Source of the DNA: Siphonobacter aquaeclarae
GTDB lineage: Bacteria; Bacteroidota; Bacteroidia; Cytophagales; Spirosomataceae
Direction: 5' to 3'
DNA: 64,000 bases
NCBI RefSeq assembly: GCF_900103285.1
Contig: NZ_FNGS01000002.1
Coordinates: 186,001 to 250,000, forward strand
Shown in pieces: positions 17,202 to 25,446 of the stretch. How positions within the stretch are numbered: position 1 is the first letter of the stretch; each line of letters starts with the position of its first letter. A program made the position numbers and the translations under genes. The notes below the pieces were generated by a model. The model was not told where the DNA came from and did not search any database. It was given only the letters and a program-made list of their open reading frames with translations.

Positions 17202-19196
17202 CTAAGCTTTTGGCAGGATAACCACAAACACCGACCCGAGGCCCGGCGCAGATTCGACCTCAATTTTTCCGTCATGGCGCTCCACGATGCGCCTGGAAAT
17301 GGCGAGGCCCATGCCGTTGGATTCTTCCCCTTCTGTCCCCGGCCGGGACATTCCGGTGTGGAAATCAAAAATTTCTTCGCGCTTGTCGGTCGGAATGCCG
17401 ATACCCGTGTCCTTTACCGAAAGCCGCACCTTGGTGGCGTCGTCCTCGATCAAAATCCGGATACCGGCTCCCCGGTGGCTGAATTTGATGGCGTTGCTGA
17501 GCAGGTTGGTCAGCACACGCCAGATGCCGTTTGCGTCGATCCGGCATAAAGCATGTTCGGCGCCCGACAGCGTCAGCGTCAGTTGTTTCTCATCCGCCTT
17601 CACCTGCATCATCCGGACACAGGGAACGACGATAGACATCAGGTCTGTTGGCTGGCGGTTTAGCGGAGCGTTATCGGCCTTTACCATGTTCTCGATGATG
17701 GCGGCGGCTTCGCGGGCCGAGTTCGCCACCGCCTGAAACCGCTCCGAACCGCTTTCGGAATACCCCGCTTCACTGATTTGCCGGATGGCAATCAGCGGAT
17801 TCCGGAGATCGTGGGCAACTACCTGCATCATCCTGTTTTGTGTCTGGATGGAATTTTTCAGGTTCGACAGCACACTGTTGAGTTGTTCATTGATCAGTAC
17901 GATTTCCCGGTTGCGGGTCCGGAGCCGAAGCGAGTAGATCGTGATAATTGTTCCGATCAGAACGACGGAAATAATGCCGACAACGCCCAGAATCAATATC
18001 AGGTGCTGAATGCTGTTCTCTTTTTCGAGAAGGGTAACCTTATTCCGGCTGGCGGCAAGTTCCAGCGCCTGGAGCAGGTCCGATTCCCGGCCTTCCGACT
18101 GCTTCTGCGCGGCCGACGACACCAGCGAATCGTAGCGTACCTGCTGCCGGAAGGCCCGGCGCGTATCTCCGGCGGCGGCAAAATACGCGGCAGATACGCG
18201 GGCAAAGCGGCGTTCCGCCTCCGCGGACCGGGTGGTGTCGAGCGCAGCACGAATCGTCCGCTTCAACTCGCCCGCAGCGCCCAGATCTGCCTTCCGGACC
18301 GAAACATCCATCAGCTTAATCCGGGACAGAAGCGCATTTTCAGGCTCATGCCGCTGGTTCAGCTGCACACTGCTCCGCAGCAAAGCGGCAGCTGAATCGA
18401 GCCGTCCCAGCTGCATCATGACATCAGCGAGGTTACTGCACACGACACCGTAAGCGGAATTAACATTGTACTGTTTATCCGGGAAAAGCCGCCCGTATCG
18501 CCGGATATCGTCGAAGGCCAGCCTGAACTCCGCCTGCGCGCTGTCGGCGTTCCCTTTGGCGATATAGGCCATGCCCGCGTTGTTCCGGAGATTCTGCCGC
18601 TTAAACTCGCCCTCCGAATCGAACCGGCAGGACGGATAGTCAACCAATGCCCGGTGATAAAAGGTGATCGCCTGATCGTACCGGCCTACTACAAAACGGG
18701 CATATGCGAGGCTGGAATAACCCTGGATTTCGATCATTCCCCGCGCGCAGGTATCGGCAATAAACGGGACCTCCCGCAACCCTTCCTGTATACTCGCAGC
18801 TGCCTCGTCGGATCGCCCCAGCTGGATATACGCGTTCCCCCTCTGCCGGCAAATAATAGCCATCTGCCTGTGGAAATCACCCTCTTCGGCAAACGACATA
18901 CGCAATTCCTTAATGACGCTGTCGGCAAACGCCAGCTCTGCCGCATAGTTCCCGGCTCTGTTGTTCCAGTCGCGGTCGAAATCATACCGGATCAGCCGCG
19001 CCAGCGCCGGAGAGAGCGAACCTGTATGGAGGGTATCCTGCAATTGCCTGAGCGCGGCATCGCGACCGGCCTTTTTCGACGTATCTTTAATCAGATCCAG
19101 TTTCTCCCGGAATACCGAAAAATCAAACTGTTCCTTCGCGGGCGTGCATCCCCACAGGCAAACCATCATCCAGCCGATTACAGCCCAGTTCTTCAT
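17202..19196 (-). CDS. TPR-containing sensor histidine kinase
   Basis: 664 residues from the ATG at 19194-19196, chosen because it gives a signal peptide with lipobox-like LWGC; a start ten codons upstream is less likely. Residues about 25-385 are helical TPR-like repeats (for example GNAYIQLGRSDEAAASIQEGL), then a transmembrane helix at about 398-422. The cytoplasmic part has an H box with H462 (VVAHDLRNPLIAI), N box (LLSNAIKFS), G1 (DTGIGI) and G2 (GMGLAIS). This is the Bacteroidetes type with periplasmic TPRs sensing a partner. The LuxR regulator at 16245 is the obvious candidate partner. Confidence 0.9.
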   Translation of the reverse strand: MKNWAVIGWMMVCLWGCTPAKEQFDFSVFREKLDLIKDTSKKAGRDAALRQLQDTLHTGSLSPALARLIRYDFDRDWNNRAGNYAAELAFADSVIKELRMSFAEEGDFHRQMAIICRQRGNAYIQLGRSDEAAASIQEGLREVPFIADTCARGMIEIQGYSSLAYARFVVGRYDQAITFYHRALVDYPSCRFDSEGEFKRQNLRNNAGMAYIAKGNADSAQAEFRLAFDDIRRYGRLFPDKQYNVNSAYGVVCSNLADVMMQLGRLDSAAALLRSSVQLNQRHEPENALLSRIKLMDVSVRKADLGAAGELKRTIRAALDTTRSAEAERRFARVSAAYFAAAGDTRRAFRQQVRYDSLVSSAAQKQSEGRESDLLQALELAASRNKVTLLEKENSIQHLILILGVVGIISVVLIGTIITIYSLRLRTRNREIVLINEQLNSVLSNLKNSIQTQNRMMQVVAHDLRNPLIAIRQISEAGYSESGSERFQAVANSAREAAAIIENMVKADNAPLNRQPTDLMSIVVPCVRMMQVKADEKQLTLTLSGAEHALCRIDANGIWRVLTNLLSNAIKFSHRGAGIRILIEDDATKVRLSVKDTGIGIPTDKREEIFDFHTGMSRPGTEGEESNGMGLAISRRIVERHDGKIEVESAPGLGSVFVVILPKA

Positions 19197-19307
19197 AAAT
19201 AGCACTGAAATTATGCTCTTCTGCATCCGCTTTAACCGATCGGATAGCTATTGCAAGAACGACATGAAACGAGAGAATCACAACGATGCTCCGTGCCCGG
19301 AAAAAAA

Positions 19308-19335
19308 TATTCAATCGTATTATTACGATTGAATA
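19308..19335. promoter_or_regulatory. ArsR operator, perfect 12-base inverted repeat
   Basis: TATTCAATCGTA (19308-19319) is followed after TTAT by its exact reverse complement TACGATTGAATA (19324-19335). It ends seven bases before the arsR -7 box, where a repressor would block polymerase. ArsR/SmtB proteins bind such AT-rich 12-2-12-like palindromes, so autoregulation is likely. Confidence 0.8.
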
Positions 19336-19342
19336 AAACACC

Positions 19343-19350
19343 TACCTTTG
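19343..19350 (+). promoter_or_regulatory. -7 box of the arsR promoter
   Basis: TACCTTTG is an exact TAnnTTTG match and ends four bases before the ATG at 19355, so transcription should start on the start codon (leaderless mRNA). No clear -33 box is seen; that position is covered by the operator. Confidence 0.6.
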
Positions 19351-19354
19351 TGGC

Positions 19355-19684
19355 ATGGGAGTAACCAAAACAGCCATATTCACCGACGAGCAAAACCGCC
19401 TCGCCATCCAGCTCAAAGCCCTGGCACATCCGGCGCGGATTGCCATTCTCCAGCAGATTATCAGCGCGAATGCCTGCATCTGCGGCGACCTGGTCGACGA
19501 ACTCGGATTGGCACAAGCCACTATCTCCCAGCACCTGAAGGAGTTAAAGAATGCCGGCATCATTCAGGGAACAATCGAAGGCGTAACCGTCTGCTACTGC
19601 ATCGAACCCACCGCCTGGAAATTACTGCAGGATAACCTCGCTGCTTTCTTTGGCTCCTACCACCTCCCCGACGGTTGCTGTTGA
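19355..19684 (+). CDS. arsR: ArsR family arsenic-type repressor
   Basis: 109 residues. Winged HTH with LKALAHPARIAILQQI and the recognition part LGLAQATISQHLKELKNAGII. A CIC motif at 41-43 (ANACICGDLVDEL) corresponds to the CxC metalloid-binding pair of classical ArsR repressors, and further cysteines (80, 82 and a terminal CC) are available. Arsenite binding would release it from DNA. It heads the arsR-DUF6428-arsC unit and is preceded by a perfect operator. It starts with the ATG lying just after the -7 box. Confidence 0.9.
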   Translation: MGVTKTAIFTDEQNRLAIQLKALAHPARIAILQQIISANACICGDLVDELGLAQATISQHLKELKNAGIIQGTIEGVTVCYCIEPTAWKLLQDNLAAFFGSYHLPDGCC

Positions 19685-19697
19685 TTTTTTTTGACTA

Positions 19698-19720
19698 ATT
19701 CAATCGTAATATTGCAATAA
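19698..19720. promoter_or_regulatory. Second ArsR half-operator in the operon
   Basis: ATTCAATCGTA at 19698-19708 is identical over 11 bases to one arm of the operator at 19308; the other arm, ATTGCAATAA at 19711-19720, is only partly symmetric. It sits between arsR and the DUF6428 gene and may give an extra point of control. Confidence 0.55.
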
Positions 19721-19732
19721 ACCAAACATCCG

Positions 19733-20182
19733 ATGAAGCTTTCCGACATCAAACAATACCTGCTGGATCTTCCCGCTGTTACCTTTCAATTGCCTGATGG
19801 CGCGTGGGTTCCGGAACACTTTCATGTAACGGAAGTCGGCGTGATTACCCGCGACTTTATCGACTGCGGAGGAAAGGTCCGCCACGAAAAAGTCGCGAAC
19901 TTTCAACTTTGGGATGCCAATGATTACGAACATCGGCTCAAACCGCGTAAGTTACTGAATATCATTGCTCTTTCGGAAAGAGTACTCGGCATGGAAGACC
20001 TCGAAATCGAAGTGGAATACCAGGCAGGGACGATCGGGAAGTACGACCTCGGGTTCGACGGCGCCCACTTTCAACTACTGGCGAAACAGACAGCCTGCCT
20101 CGCCGGCGACGCCTGCGGAGTACCCGCGGCAACTACTCCCGCTCCGTCTACCCGTTGTACTCCCGGCGGCGGTTGCTGCTAG
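19733..20182 (+). CDS. DUF6428 family protein of the arsenic operon
   Basis: 149 residues, recognised as the DUF6428-type protein that accompanies arsR and arsC in Bacteroidetes (TFQLPDGAWVPEHFHVTEVG, QLWDANDYEHRLKPRKLL). Its biochemical role is unknown. The C-terminal tail is cysteine-rich: ACLAGDACG followed by STRCTPGGGCC, which could bind arsenite or another soft metal. The gene lies between arsR and arsC, 48 bases after the former and 29 before the latter. Confidence 0.8.
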   Translation: MKLSDIKQYLLDLPAVTFQLPDGAWVPEHFHVTEVGVITRDFIDCGGKVRHEKVANFQLWDANDYEHRLKPRKLLNIIALSERVLGMEDLEIEVEYQAGTIGKYDLGFDGAHFQLLAKQTACLAGDACGVPAATTPAPSTRCTPGGGCC

Positions 20183-20211
20183 TTCTTTTCTCTCACAACG
20201 ATGTTTTTGTC

Positions 20212-20628
20212 ATGAAAAAAGTCCTCGTCCTCTGTACCGGCAATAGTTGCCGCAGTCAGATTGCCGAAGGGTACCTGGCTCATTTTGCCGGAGAAAAAGC
20301 GGAGATCTACAGTGCGGGCGTAGAAACACACGGTGTCAATCCACGAGCAATTGCTACGATGGCTGAAGAAGGTATTGACATATCTGGACATACTTCGAAC
20401 AACGTGTCAGAATATGCTGACATTCCATTCGATTATGTTATTACAGTTTGTGATAATGCCCGGGAACGCTGCCCGTATTTTCCCACAGAAGCAACAAAAA
20501 TTCATCACAACTTTCCCGATCCGGCCCGCGCGACGGGAACAGAAGAAGAAATCCGCGAAGCCTTTCGTGAAACCCGTGATCAGATTAAGGAATTTGCCCG
20601 CCGGTTTGTATCGGATTACCTCGGATAA
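20212..20628 (+). CDS. arsC: Arsenate reductase, thioredoxin-coupled LMW-phosphatase type
   Basis: 138 residues from the ATG at 20212 (longer frame upstream is not needed). Phosphatase P-loop C8-X5-R14 (LCTGNSCRSQ), the redox relay cysteines C80 and C87 in VCDNARERCPYFP, and a catalytic aspartate in NFPDPA near 103 reproduce the spacing of the Staphylococcus pI258 ArsC. The enzyme reduces arsenate to arsenite with electrons from thioredoxin. It ends an operon with a strong terminator and no arsenite exporter follows. Confidence 0.93.
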   Translation: MKKVLVLCTGNSCRSQIAEGYLAHFAGEKAEIYSAGVETHGVNPRAIATMAEEGIDISGHTSNNVSEYADIPFDYVITVCDNARERCPYFPTEATKIHHNFPDPARATGTEEEIREAFRETRDQIKEFARRFVSDYLG

Positions 20629-20648
20629 CGCACTATTCTCTGGAATGA

Positions 20649-20697
20649 CTATACGGAATAAACTGACATTTGCTGGTTTATTCCGTATAGCCGTTTT
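20649..20697 (+). terminator. Terminator of the arsenic operon
   Basis: CTATACGGAATAAAC (20649-20663) pairs perfectly with GTTTATTCCGTATAG (20676-20690), followed by CCGTTTTTGT. The 15-base stem and T run make a strong terminator 20 bases after arsC. Confidence 0.9.
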
Positions 20698-20705
20698 TGT
20701 CTGAC

Positions 20706-22403
20706 TTACCGCAGGATCGATACCCGCCGGGAGATGACCTCTCCTGTCAACCGGGTGATTTTGAGCAGGTACACACCCGTAGCAAGCGGACGGGTATCCA
20801 GCCGGGGCGTACCTTCTGCTTTGAGAACCGTTACTCCTGCCGGATTGATTACCTCGACCGAATGAACTGAAGCCAGTTCGGGGCTTTTGAAGTACAGTAC
20901 GCCGCCGGCAGACGGGTTCGGGTAAACCGTCAGGGAAAACGGCCGGTCCAGCACCACGTTCCGAACCGGACTGAAAGCCGCGCTGCCGTCGGTATCCACC
21001 ATCCGGAGGCGGTAATAGTTGACGCCGCCGGCAGGGCCCTCGTGCCGGAACGCATACCGCCGCACACCATCGCTTTCGCCTGCGGCTGGTACATTGCCGA
21101 TATCGCTCCAGCTTCTGCTGTTCAGACTATGCTGGATATCAAAGCGTTCGGAGGCTTTTTCGGAAGCCGTCTGCCAGGCCAGCCGTACGCCGCCTTCTTC
21201 CGGCACAGCGGTAAAGGCTGTCAGCGTCACCGGAAGCGGCCCGGGATCGACGGTTACCCGGTAGATCGTATTGTTTCCGAGGTTACTGGCATACAGCTCT
21301 CCGTTTTCAGATTCCCCGAAATCAGAAGTAGACCCTACTCCGGCGGACTGAAGCGCCACGGTAAAGGTTCCTCCCGAACGGGAAACCACGTGCAGATTCT
21401 GACTATAGTGGTCTGTTCCGATGTAGTATCCCTGCAGCGCCGGGAAGGCGTTTCCCCGGTATACTACTCCCCCGATCACCGACCTTCCCTCGGCCGGATT
21501 CGGATAGGTATAGGCCGGAGCTACATAGGTATTCTGGGCTGCGCAACCGGCGGTATTGAACGCCAGATCGCCTTCGTAGCAGCGCCAGCCGAAGTTGGCG
21601 CCGCCGATACTCCCGGCAGCGACAAAATCCACTTCCTCGCGGGCGCCCTGCCCGACATCACCGATCCAGATATCGCCCGTTTGCCGGTCAAAACTCCAGC
21701 GGAACGGGTTCCGGAGGCCGAGTGCGTAGACAGGATTTCCGAAGGGATTTCCCGGCGGAACCTGGTACGGGTTGCCGGCAGTAGCGCCTGTCACATTGAT
21801 TCTCAATAATTTACCCAAAAGCGATGTGGTATTCTGCGCGTTGTTGTTCGGATCGCCGCCCCCTCCCCCGTCGCCGGTAGAAAGGTACAGAAAACCATCC
21901 GGACCGAAGTGTAGCTCTCCTCCGTTGTGGTTCACCTGGCCCGGGTGCGGAATTTGTAACAAGGTCAGTTTCGTCGCAGCATCGCCGCGGTACGGGTCGG
22001 CACTGACCTGATACCTCGCCAGCTCCAGGTTGCCGTCACCGTTGGTATAATAGAGATAAAAGAAGCCGTTGGTCGCATAGGCCGGGTCAAAGACCATACT
22101 CAGTAGCCCCTGCTCTCCGGAAGTCGGGATACCGGTGATGGTCATGAAGGTGCCGCGGTCGGTGAATTGTTCGTCGCCGACCCGGTCAAAGACTTTGATA
22201 CTACCACCTTTCTGAACGATGAAAAGGCGTTGGGTACCGTCGCCGGCATGCACGACCTGCATCGGCTGGCTCAGTCCCGTCGTAATGACCGGTTTCAGCA
22301 ATACGTCGGGAGCCTGGGCATACAGGCAAACAGGCAGGAGAGCAATCAGCCAGAATCCGGCATAGAGCAGCTGGCGGAGCCGGAAGAAGTAAATCGGTTT
22401 CAT
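20706..22403 (-). CDS. Secreted PQQ-type sugar dehydrogenase with T9SS domain
   Basis: 565 residues. After a signal peptide (LIALLPVCLYAQ) comes a six-bladed propeller of the glucose/sorbosone dehydrogenase family (about 30-390): QPMQVVHAGDGTQRLFIVQK, NHNGGELHFGPDGFLYLSTG, GLRNPFRWSFD, the calcium/PQQ-binding features of soluble aldose dehydrogenases. Then a beta linker domain (VRLAWQTASEKASERFDIQ) and a T9SS type A sorting domain (VYPNPSAGGVLYF, LATGVYLLKI). It should oxidise sugars outside the cell. The gene converges with the arsenic operon terminator. Confidence 0.9.
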   Translation of the reverse strand: MKPIYFFRLRQLLYAGFWLIALLPVCLYAQAPDVLLKPVITTGLSQPMQVVHAGDGTQRLFIVQKGGSIKVFDRVGDEQFTDRGTFMTITGIPTSGEQGLLSMVFDPAYATNGFFYLYYTNGDGNLELARYQVSADPYRGDAATKLTLLQIPHPGQVNHNGGELHFGPDGFLYLSTGDGGGGGDPNNNAQNTTSLLGKLLRINVTGATAGNPYQVPPGNPFGNPVYALGLRNPFRWSFDRQTGDIWIGDVGQGAREEVDFVAAGSIGGANFGWRCYEGDLAFNTAGCAAQNTYVAPAYTYPNPAEGRSVIGGVVYRGNAFPALQGYYIGTDHYSQNLHVVSRSGGTFTVALQSAGVGSTSDFGESENGELYASNLGNNTIYRVTVDPGPLPVTLTAFTAVPEEGGVRLAWQTASEKASERFDIQHSLNSRSWSDIGNVPAAGESDGVRRYAFRHEGPAGGVNYYRLRMVDTDGSAAFSPVRNVVLDRPFSLTVYPNPSAGGVLYFKSPELASVHSVEVINPAGVTVLKAEGTPRLDTRPLATGVYLLKITRLTGEVISRRVSILR

Positions 22404-22813
22404 ACAAATTCTGTTTAGGGTTGCGAATAGAAGACTGGTTTGGGTTTTCGGACGGCGGAATCCGGAAACGGCAGCATACCGCCCTGACGGCAGAACACTG
22501 ATCTATGGTCGGGGGAAGAGACAACTACCTCAGAGTCGGGAACGTACGCAACGAATAAAAACCGGTACCTACTCCAGGCCGAGCCCGGAACCGACTTCAT
22601 ACGTATCGAAGGAAGGGGAAGATCCGTTCGTCAGAAAGACGAATTTATTCTACGTAAAACAGGCAGAGCAGCCGAAATGTTTTGAATGGAGGCCGCTTTT
22701 CTGACCGTTTCCCTATATACGAAAAAAAGACTGCTCCTGTTTGACAAATTACCTGTTCTGTATGCAGGAAATCCGGCAGTACCTTCGCCGCCGAATCAGT
22801 GGCCTCTTTCTAT
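22404..22813. other. Divergent intergenic region
   Basis: 410 bases between the sugar dehydrogenase and the LamG-nuclease gene. A TACCTTCG box at 22780-22787 is a plausible -7 element for the plus-strand gene, with a leader of about 20 bases. Nothing else stands out. Confidence 0.4.
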
Positions 22814-24847
22814 ATGCGAATTTTCCTCTCTCTGTTTTTGCTTCTGTCCGGGAGTATGCTTTACGGGCAACGAAACCTGGCCCTCCGGCTGGACGGAAAA
22901 GACAACAACGTCCGCACCGGCATGGGTATCCTCAACGGCCCCTGGACCCTGGAAGCCTGGATCAGGGGCGACGACCGGACCTGGAAAGAGCAGGAAGTAA
23001 TCTTCGGCGGCGGAGAATACAGCGAGCTGAATATCACCGACTACCTGCCGCTGGAACTGCGGAACGGGCGGCTGTCCAATGCAAAGACGGGGCTTACTTC
23101 GGGCGCGGTGCTCGACGACCAATGGCATCATGTCGCCCTTTCGTCGGACGGCGCAGCGACGATGCTGTATCTCGACGGAGTGCTGGTCGACCGCAAACCC
23201 GTCGCCTATTCCATCCTCCCCGGCGCGCTTGGAATCCACGAAAAAGGAGAAAGTGTTTTTGGCGGCCTGCTCGACGAAGTCCGTATCTGGCGCGCGGCCG
23301 TTTCTCCGCAAACGATACGCGATTGGATGGGCAGGCCGATCACGCCTGCGCACCCTGACTTTGCCCGACTGACAGGTTACTATCCGTTTGATGAAGATTT
23401 TCGCGACGTTTCTATAAACTGGGTCGGGAAAGGAGATCAGGCGTATCACCTGCGGAACGGGCGGACCAACTACCGCGGCACGGCTCCGTTGGCCCATACC
23501 GTACCGAACGACAATCCGTCTTTTATAGCGACGATAAAGCAACAGCAGGTTTTTAACGCCGTCGTCATCGAAAGCGAATGGGACTCCGAACCGGGTAGTC
23601 GCGACGAGCAAATCCTGAAGCTTCGGGTAGCCGTCCAGGGCAGAGAGAAACCGCTTTCGCTGACGGAACTGACGCTGGATCTGTCTCAGACCTCTTCCCT
23701 CCGCGACCTGTCCGGTATTCAGGTATACTACGCCGGGCAGACGGCCCGGTCGGCGATCCGCACGAAGCTGTTTGAAAAAAGTGGCGCATTGCCCCGTCGT
23801 CTGGTTCTACAAAAGCCTTTGGGAAATCCCATTTTTCTGACGCCGGGTATTCATTACTACCTCGTCACAGCTGCGCTGGCACCCGGTGCCAAACCGGGAA
23901 ATACCATCCGGATGACGGTCCCTTCCTTCCGGTTGAGCGGGAAAAAGCTGATTCCGGAAACCAGCCCCCACCCGATCACGAAGCAAATCGTTCCCGGCAG
24001 CCGGAATGATGCGAACGTGGTTCGCGTCCTGCAATGGAATATCTGGCACGGCGGCGTGCACCTGGTCCATGAAGGATTACACCGGATTGTGGACCTGATT
24101 CGTACCAGCCGCGCTGATATCGTCACCATGCAGGAAGCATATGGTTCGCAACGGCGCATCGCCGATTCGCTTGGTTTTCAGCTCCATACAGCTTCTTCAG
24201 GAGAAAATCTGGCGCTTTTCAGCCGGTATCCGCTGACGCCGCTTTCATCGCTCAAAAAAATGAACTCCGACCCGGCGTTTGTGACCCTGCCCGACGGCCG
24301 CCGTCTGCTGGTCAATTCCAGTTGGTTGCGGTACGCGTACCGGCCGGAGTATACGTGGGTTTACCCGAATACCGGCCTCGACCCACGTCAGTGGGTAGCC
24401 GAAGACTCGACACTGGCCCTTGCCGACATACAGTATATACTTGAAAAAGATACCCGGCCGCACCTGCGCCAATCGGAGGTACCGGTCATCATCGGCGGGG
24501 ATTTCAATTCCTGCAGCCACCTCGACTGGACGACTGCGGCAGCGCGACTGCATTTCGGGTACGGGCCTGTTGCGTTTCCAGTGTCGGGGTATCTGGGGAA
24601 GGAAGGCTTCCGGGATAGTTTCCGGGAGGTAAACCCCGACGAGGTAGTACGGCCGGAAGGTACGTTTGCCGCCATCTATGGTCATCTGCAGGTATGCCGG
24701 ATTGACTTTCTGTATTACAAGGGGAATAACCTCCGGCCGATCGTGTCGAAGATTGTGAAGACGGCGGCGGAGATCGACGACGTATGGGCGTCGGATCATT
24801 CGGCAGTATTGACGACCTTCCGGCTCGCGCCCGCAGGCTCAAACTAG
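22814..24847 (+). CDS. Exported LamG-endonuclease/exonuclease/phosphatase fusion
   Basis: 677 residues from the ATG at 22814, which gives a signal peptide (FLSLFLLLSGSMLYGQ). Residues about 20-220 are a LamG-like lectin domain (WTLEAWIRGDD, LDDQWHHVALSSDGAATMLY, LDEVRIWRAAVS). A beta-sandwich segment follows (about 235-390). The C-terminal part (about 405-675) is an endonuclease/exonuclease/phosphatase domain: VLQWNIWHGG, VTMQEAYGS, PVIIGGDFNSCS and the final WASDHSAVLTTF with the catalytic histidine. Likely hydrolyses an extracellular phosphoester. There is no T9SS sorting domain. Confidence 0.85.
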   Translation: MRIFLSLFLLLSGSMLYGQRNLALRLDGKDNNVRTGMGILNGPWTLEAWIRGDDRTWKEQEVIFGGGEYSELNITDYLPLELRNGRLSNAKTGLTSGAVLDDQWHHVALSSDGAATMLYLDGVLVDRKPVAYSILPGALGIHEKGESVFGGLLDEVRIWRAAVSPQTIRDWMGRPITPAHPDFARLTGYYPFDEDFRDVSINWVGKGDQAYHLRNGRTNYRGTAPLAHTVPNDNPSFIATIKQQQVFNAVVIESEWDSEPGSRDEQILKLRVAVQGREKPLSLTELTLDLSQTSSLRDLSGIQVYYAGQTARSAIRTKLFEKSGALPRRLVLQKPLGNPIFLTPGIHYYLVTAALAPGAKPGNTIRMTVPSFRLSGKKLIPETSPHPITKQIVPGSRNDANVVRVLQWNIWHGGVHLVHEGLHRIVDLIRTSRADIVTMQEAYGSQRRIADSLGFQLHTASSGENLALFSRYPLTPLSSLKKMNSDPAFVTLPDGRRLLVNSSWLRYAYRPEYTWVYPNTGLDPRQWVAEDSTLALADIQYILEKDTRPHLRQSEVPVIIGGDFNSCSHLDWTTAAARLHFGYGPVAFPVSGYLGKEGFRDSFREVNPDEVVRPEGTFAAIYGHLQVCRIDFLYYKGNNLRPIVSKIVKTAAEIDDVWASDHSAVLTTFRLAPAGSN

Positions 24848-24914
24848 TCTGGCACGAAAGTTTCGAGGTGCAATAGCTTCTTCTGAAATACTCAACCAAC
24901 TGACTATCTGACCC

Positions 24915-25424
24915 ATGAATAGGCTCAACGATACACTCGCCCAGCTCGAATTTGCCCAGATCGGATGGGTCGTCCCGGATATTCACGCCGCCGTCCGGTT
25001 TCTGTCGGATACGCTGGGTATTCCGGGGTTTCCGGAGCCGGAGTACGTCCGGGCGCAGGACCTGAACATGACCTATCAGGGCGAAGTAGTAGCTGCCGAC
25101 TGGCTCACGACGCAGACCTATAACGGCGGAGCGTTCATCGAGCTCATCCAGCCGCTATCGGGTCGGAGTATGTTTCACGATTACCTCGCGCGACATCCGG
25201 AGGGAGGTACGCAGCACCTGGCGTTCCGGCTGCCGGTGAGCGGTTTTGAGCGGATTACGTCGGCACTGCGCGAACAGGGTTATGCCGTCGTCAGCGAAGT
25301 AGACCACCCGATTGCGCGGATGGCCTTCTTCGATACGTATCAGCCATTGGGAATGGTGACGGAAATTATGGGCATTACACCCGACGGATGGGAGATTGTG
25401 AAACAGATGGAAGGGCGGTCGTAA
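24915..25424 (+). CDS. VOC (glyoxalase-fold) family protein
   Basis: 169 residues with two beta-alpha-beta-beta-beta modules: FAQIGWVVPDIHAAVRFLSDTLGIPGF at the start and GGTQHLAFRLPVSGFERITSALREQGY in the second half. A histidine in the first and a glutamate in VTEIMG near 155 fit the metal-ligand positions of glyoxalase-like enzymes. Substrate unknown. It faces the methyltransferase gene, 22 bases apart end to end. Confidence 0.82.
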   Translation: MNRLNDTLAQLEFAQIGWVVPDIHAAVRFLSDTLGIPGFPEPEYVRAQDLNMTYQGEVVAADWLTTQTYNGGAFIELIQPLSGRSMFHDYLARHPEGGTQHLAFRLPVSGFERITSALREQGYAVVSEVDHPIARMAFFDTYQPLGMVTEIMGITPDGWEIVKQMEGRS

Positions 25425-25446
25425 AGCGTCCCAAAACCATTTTCCA

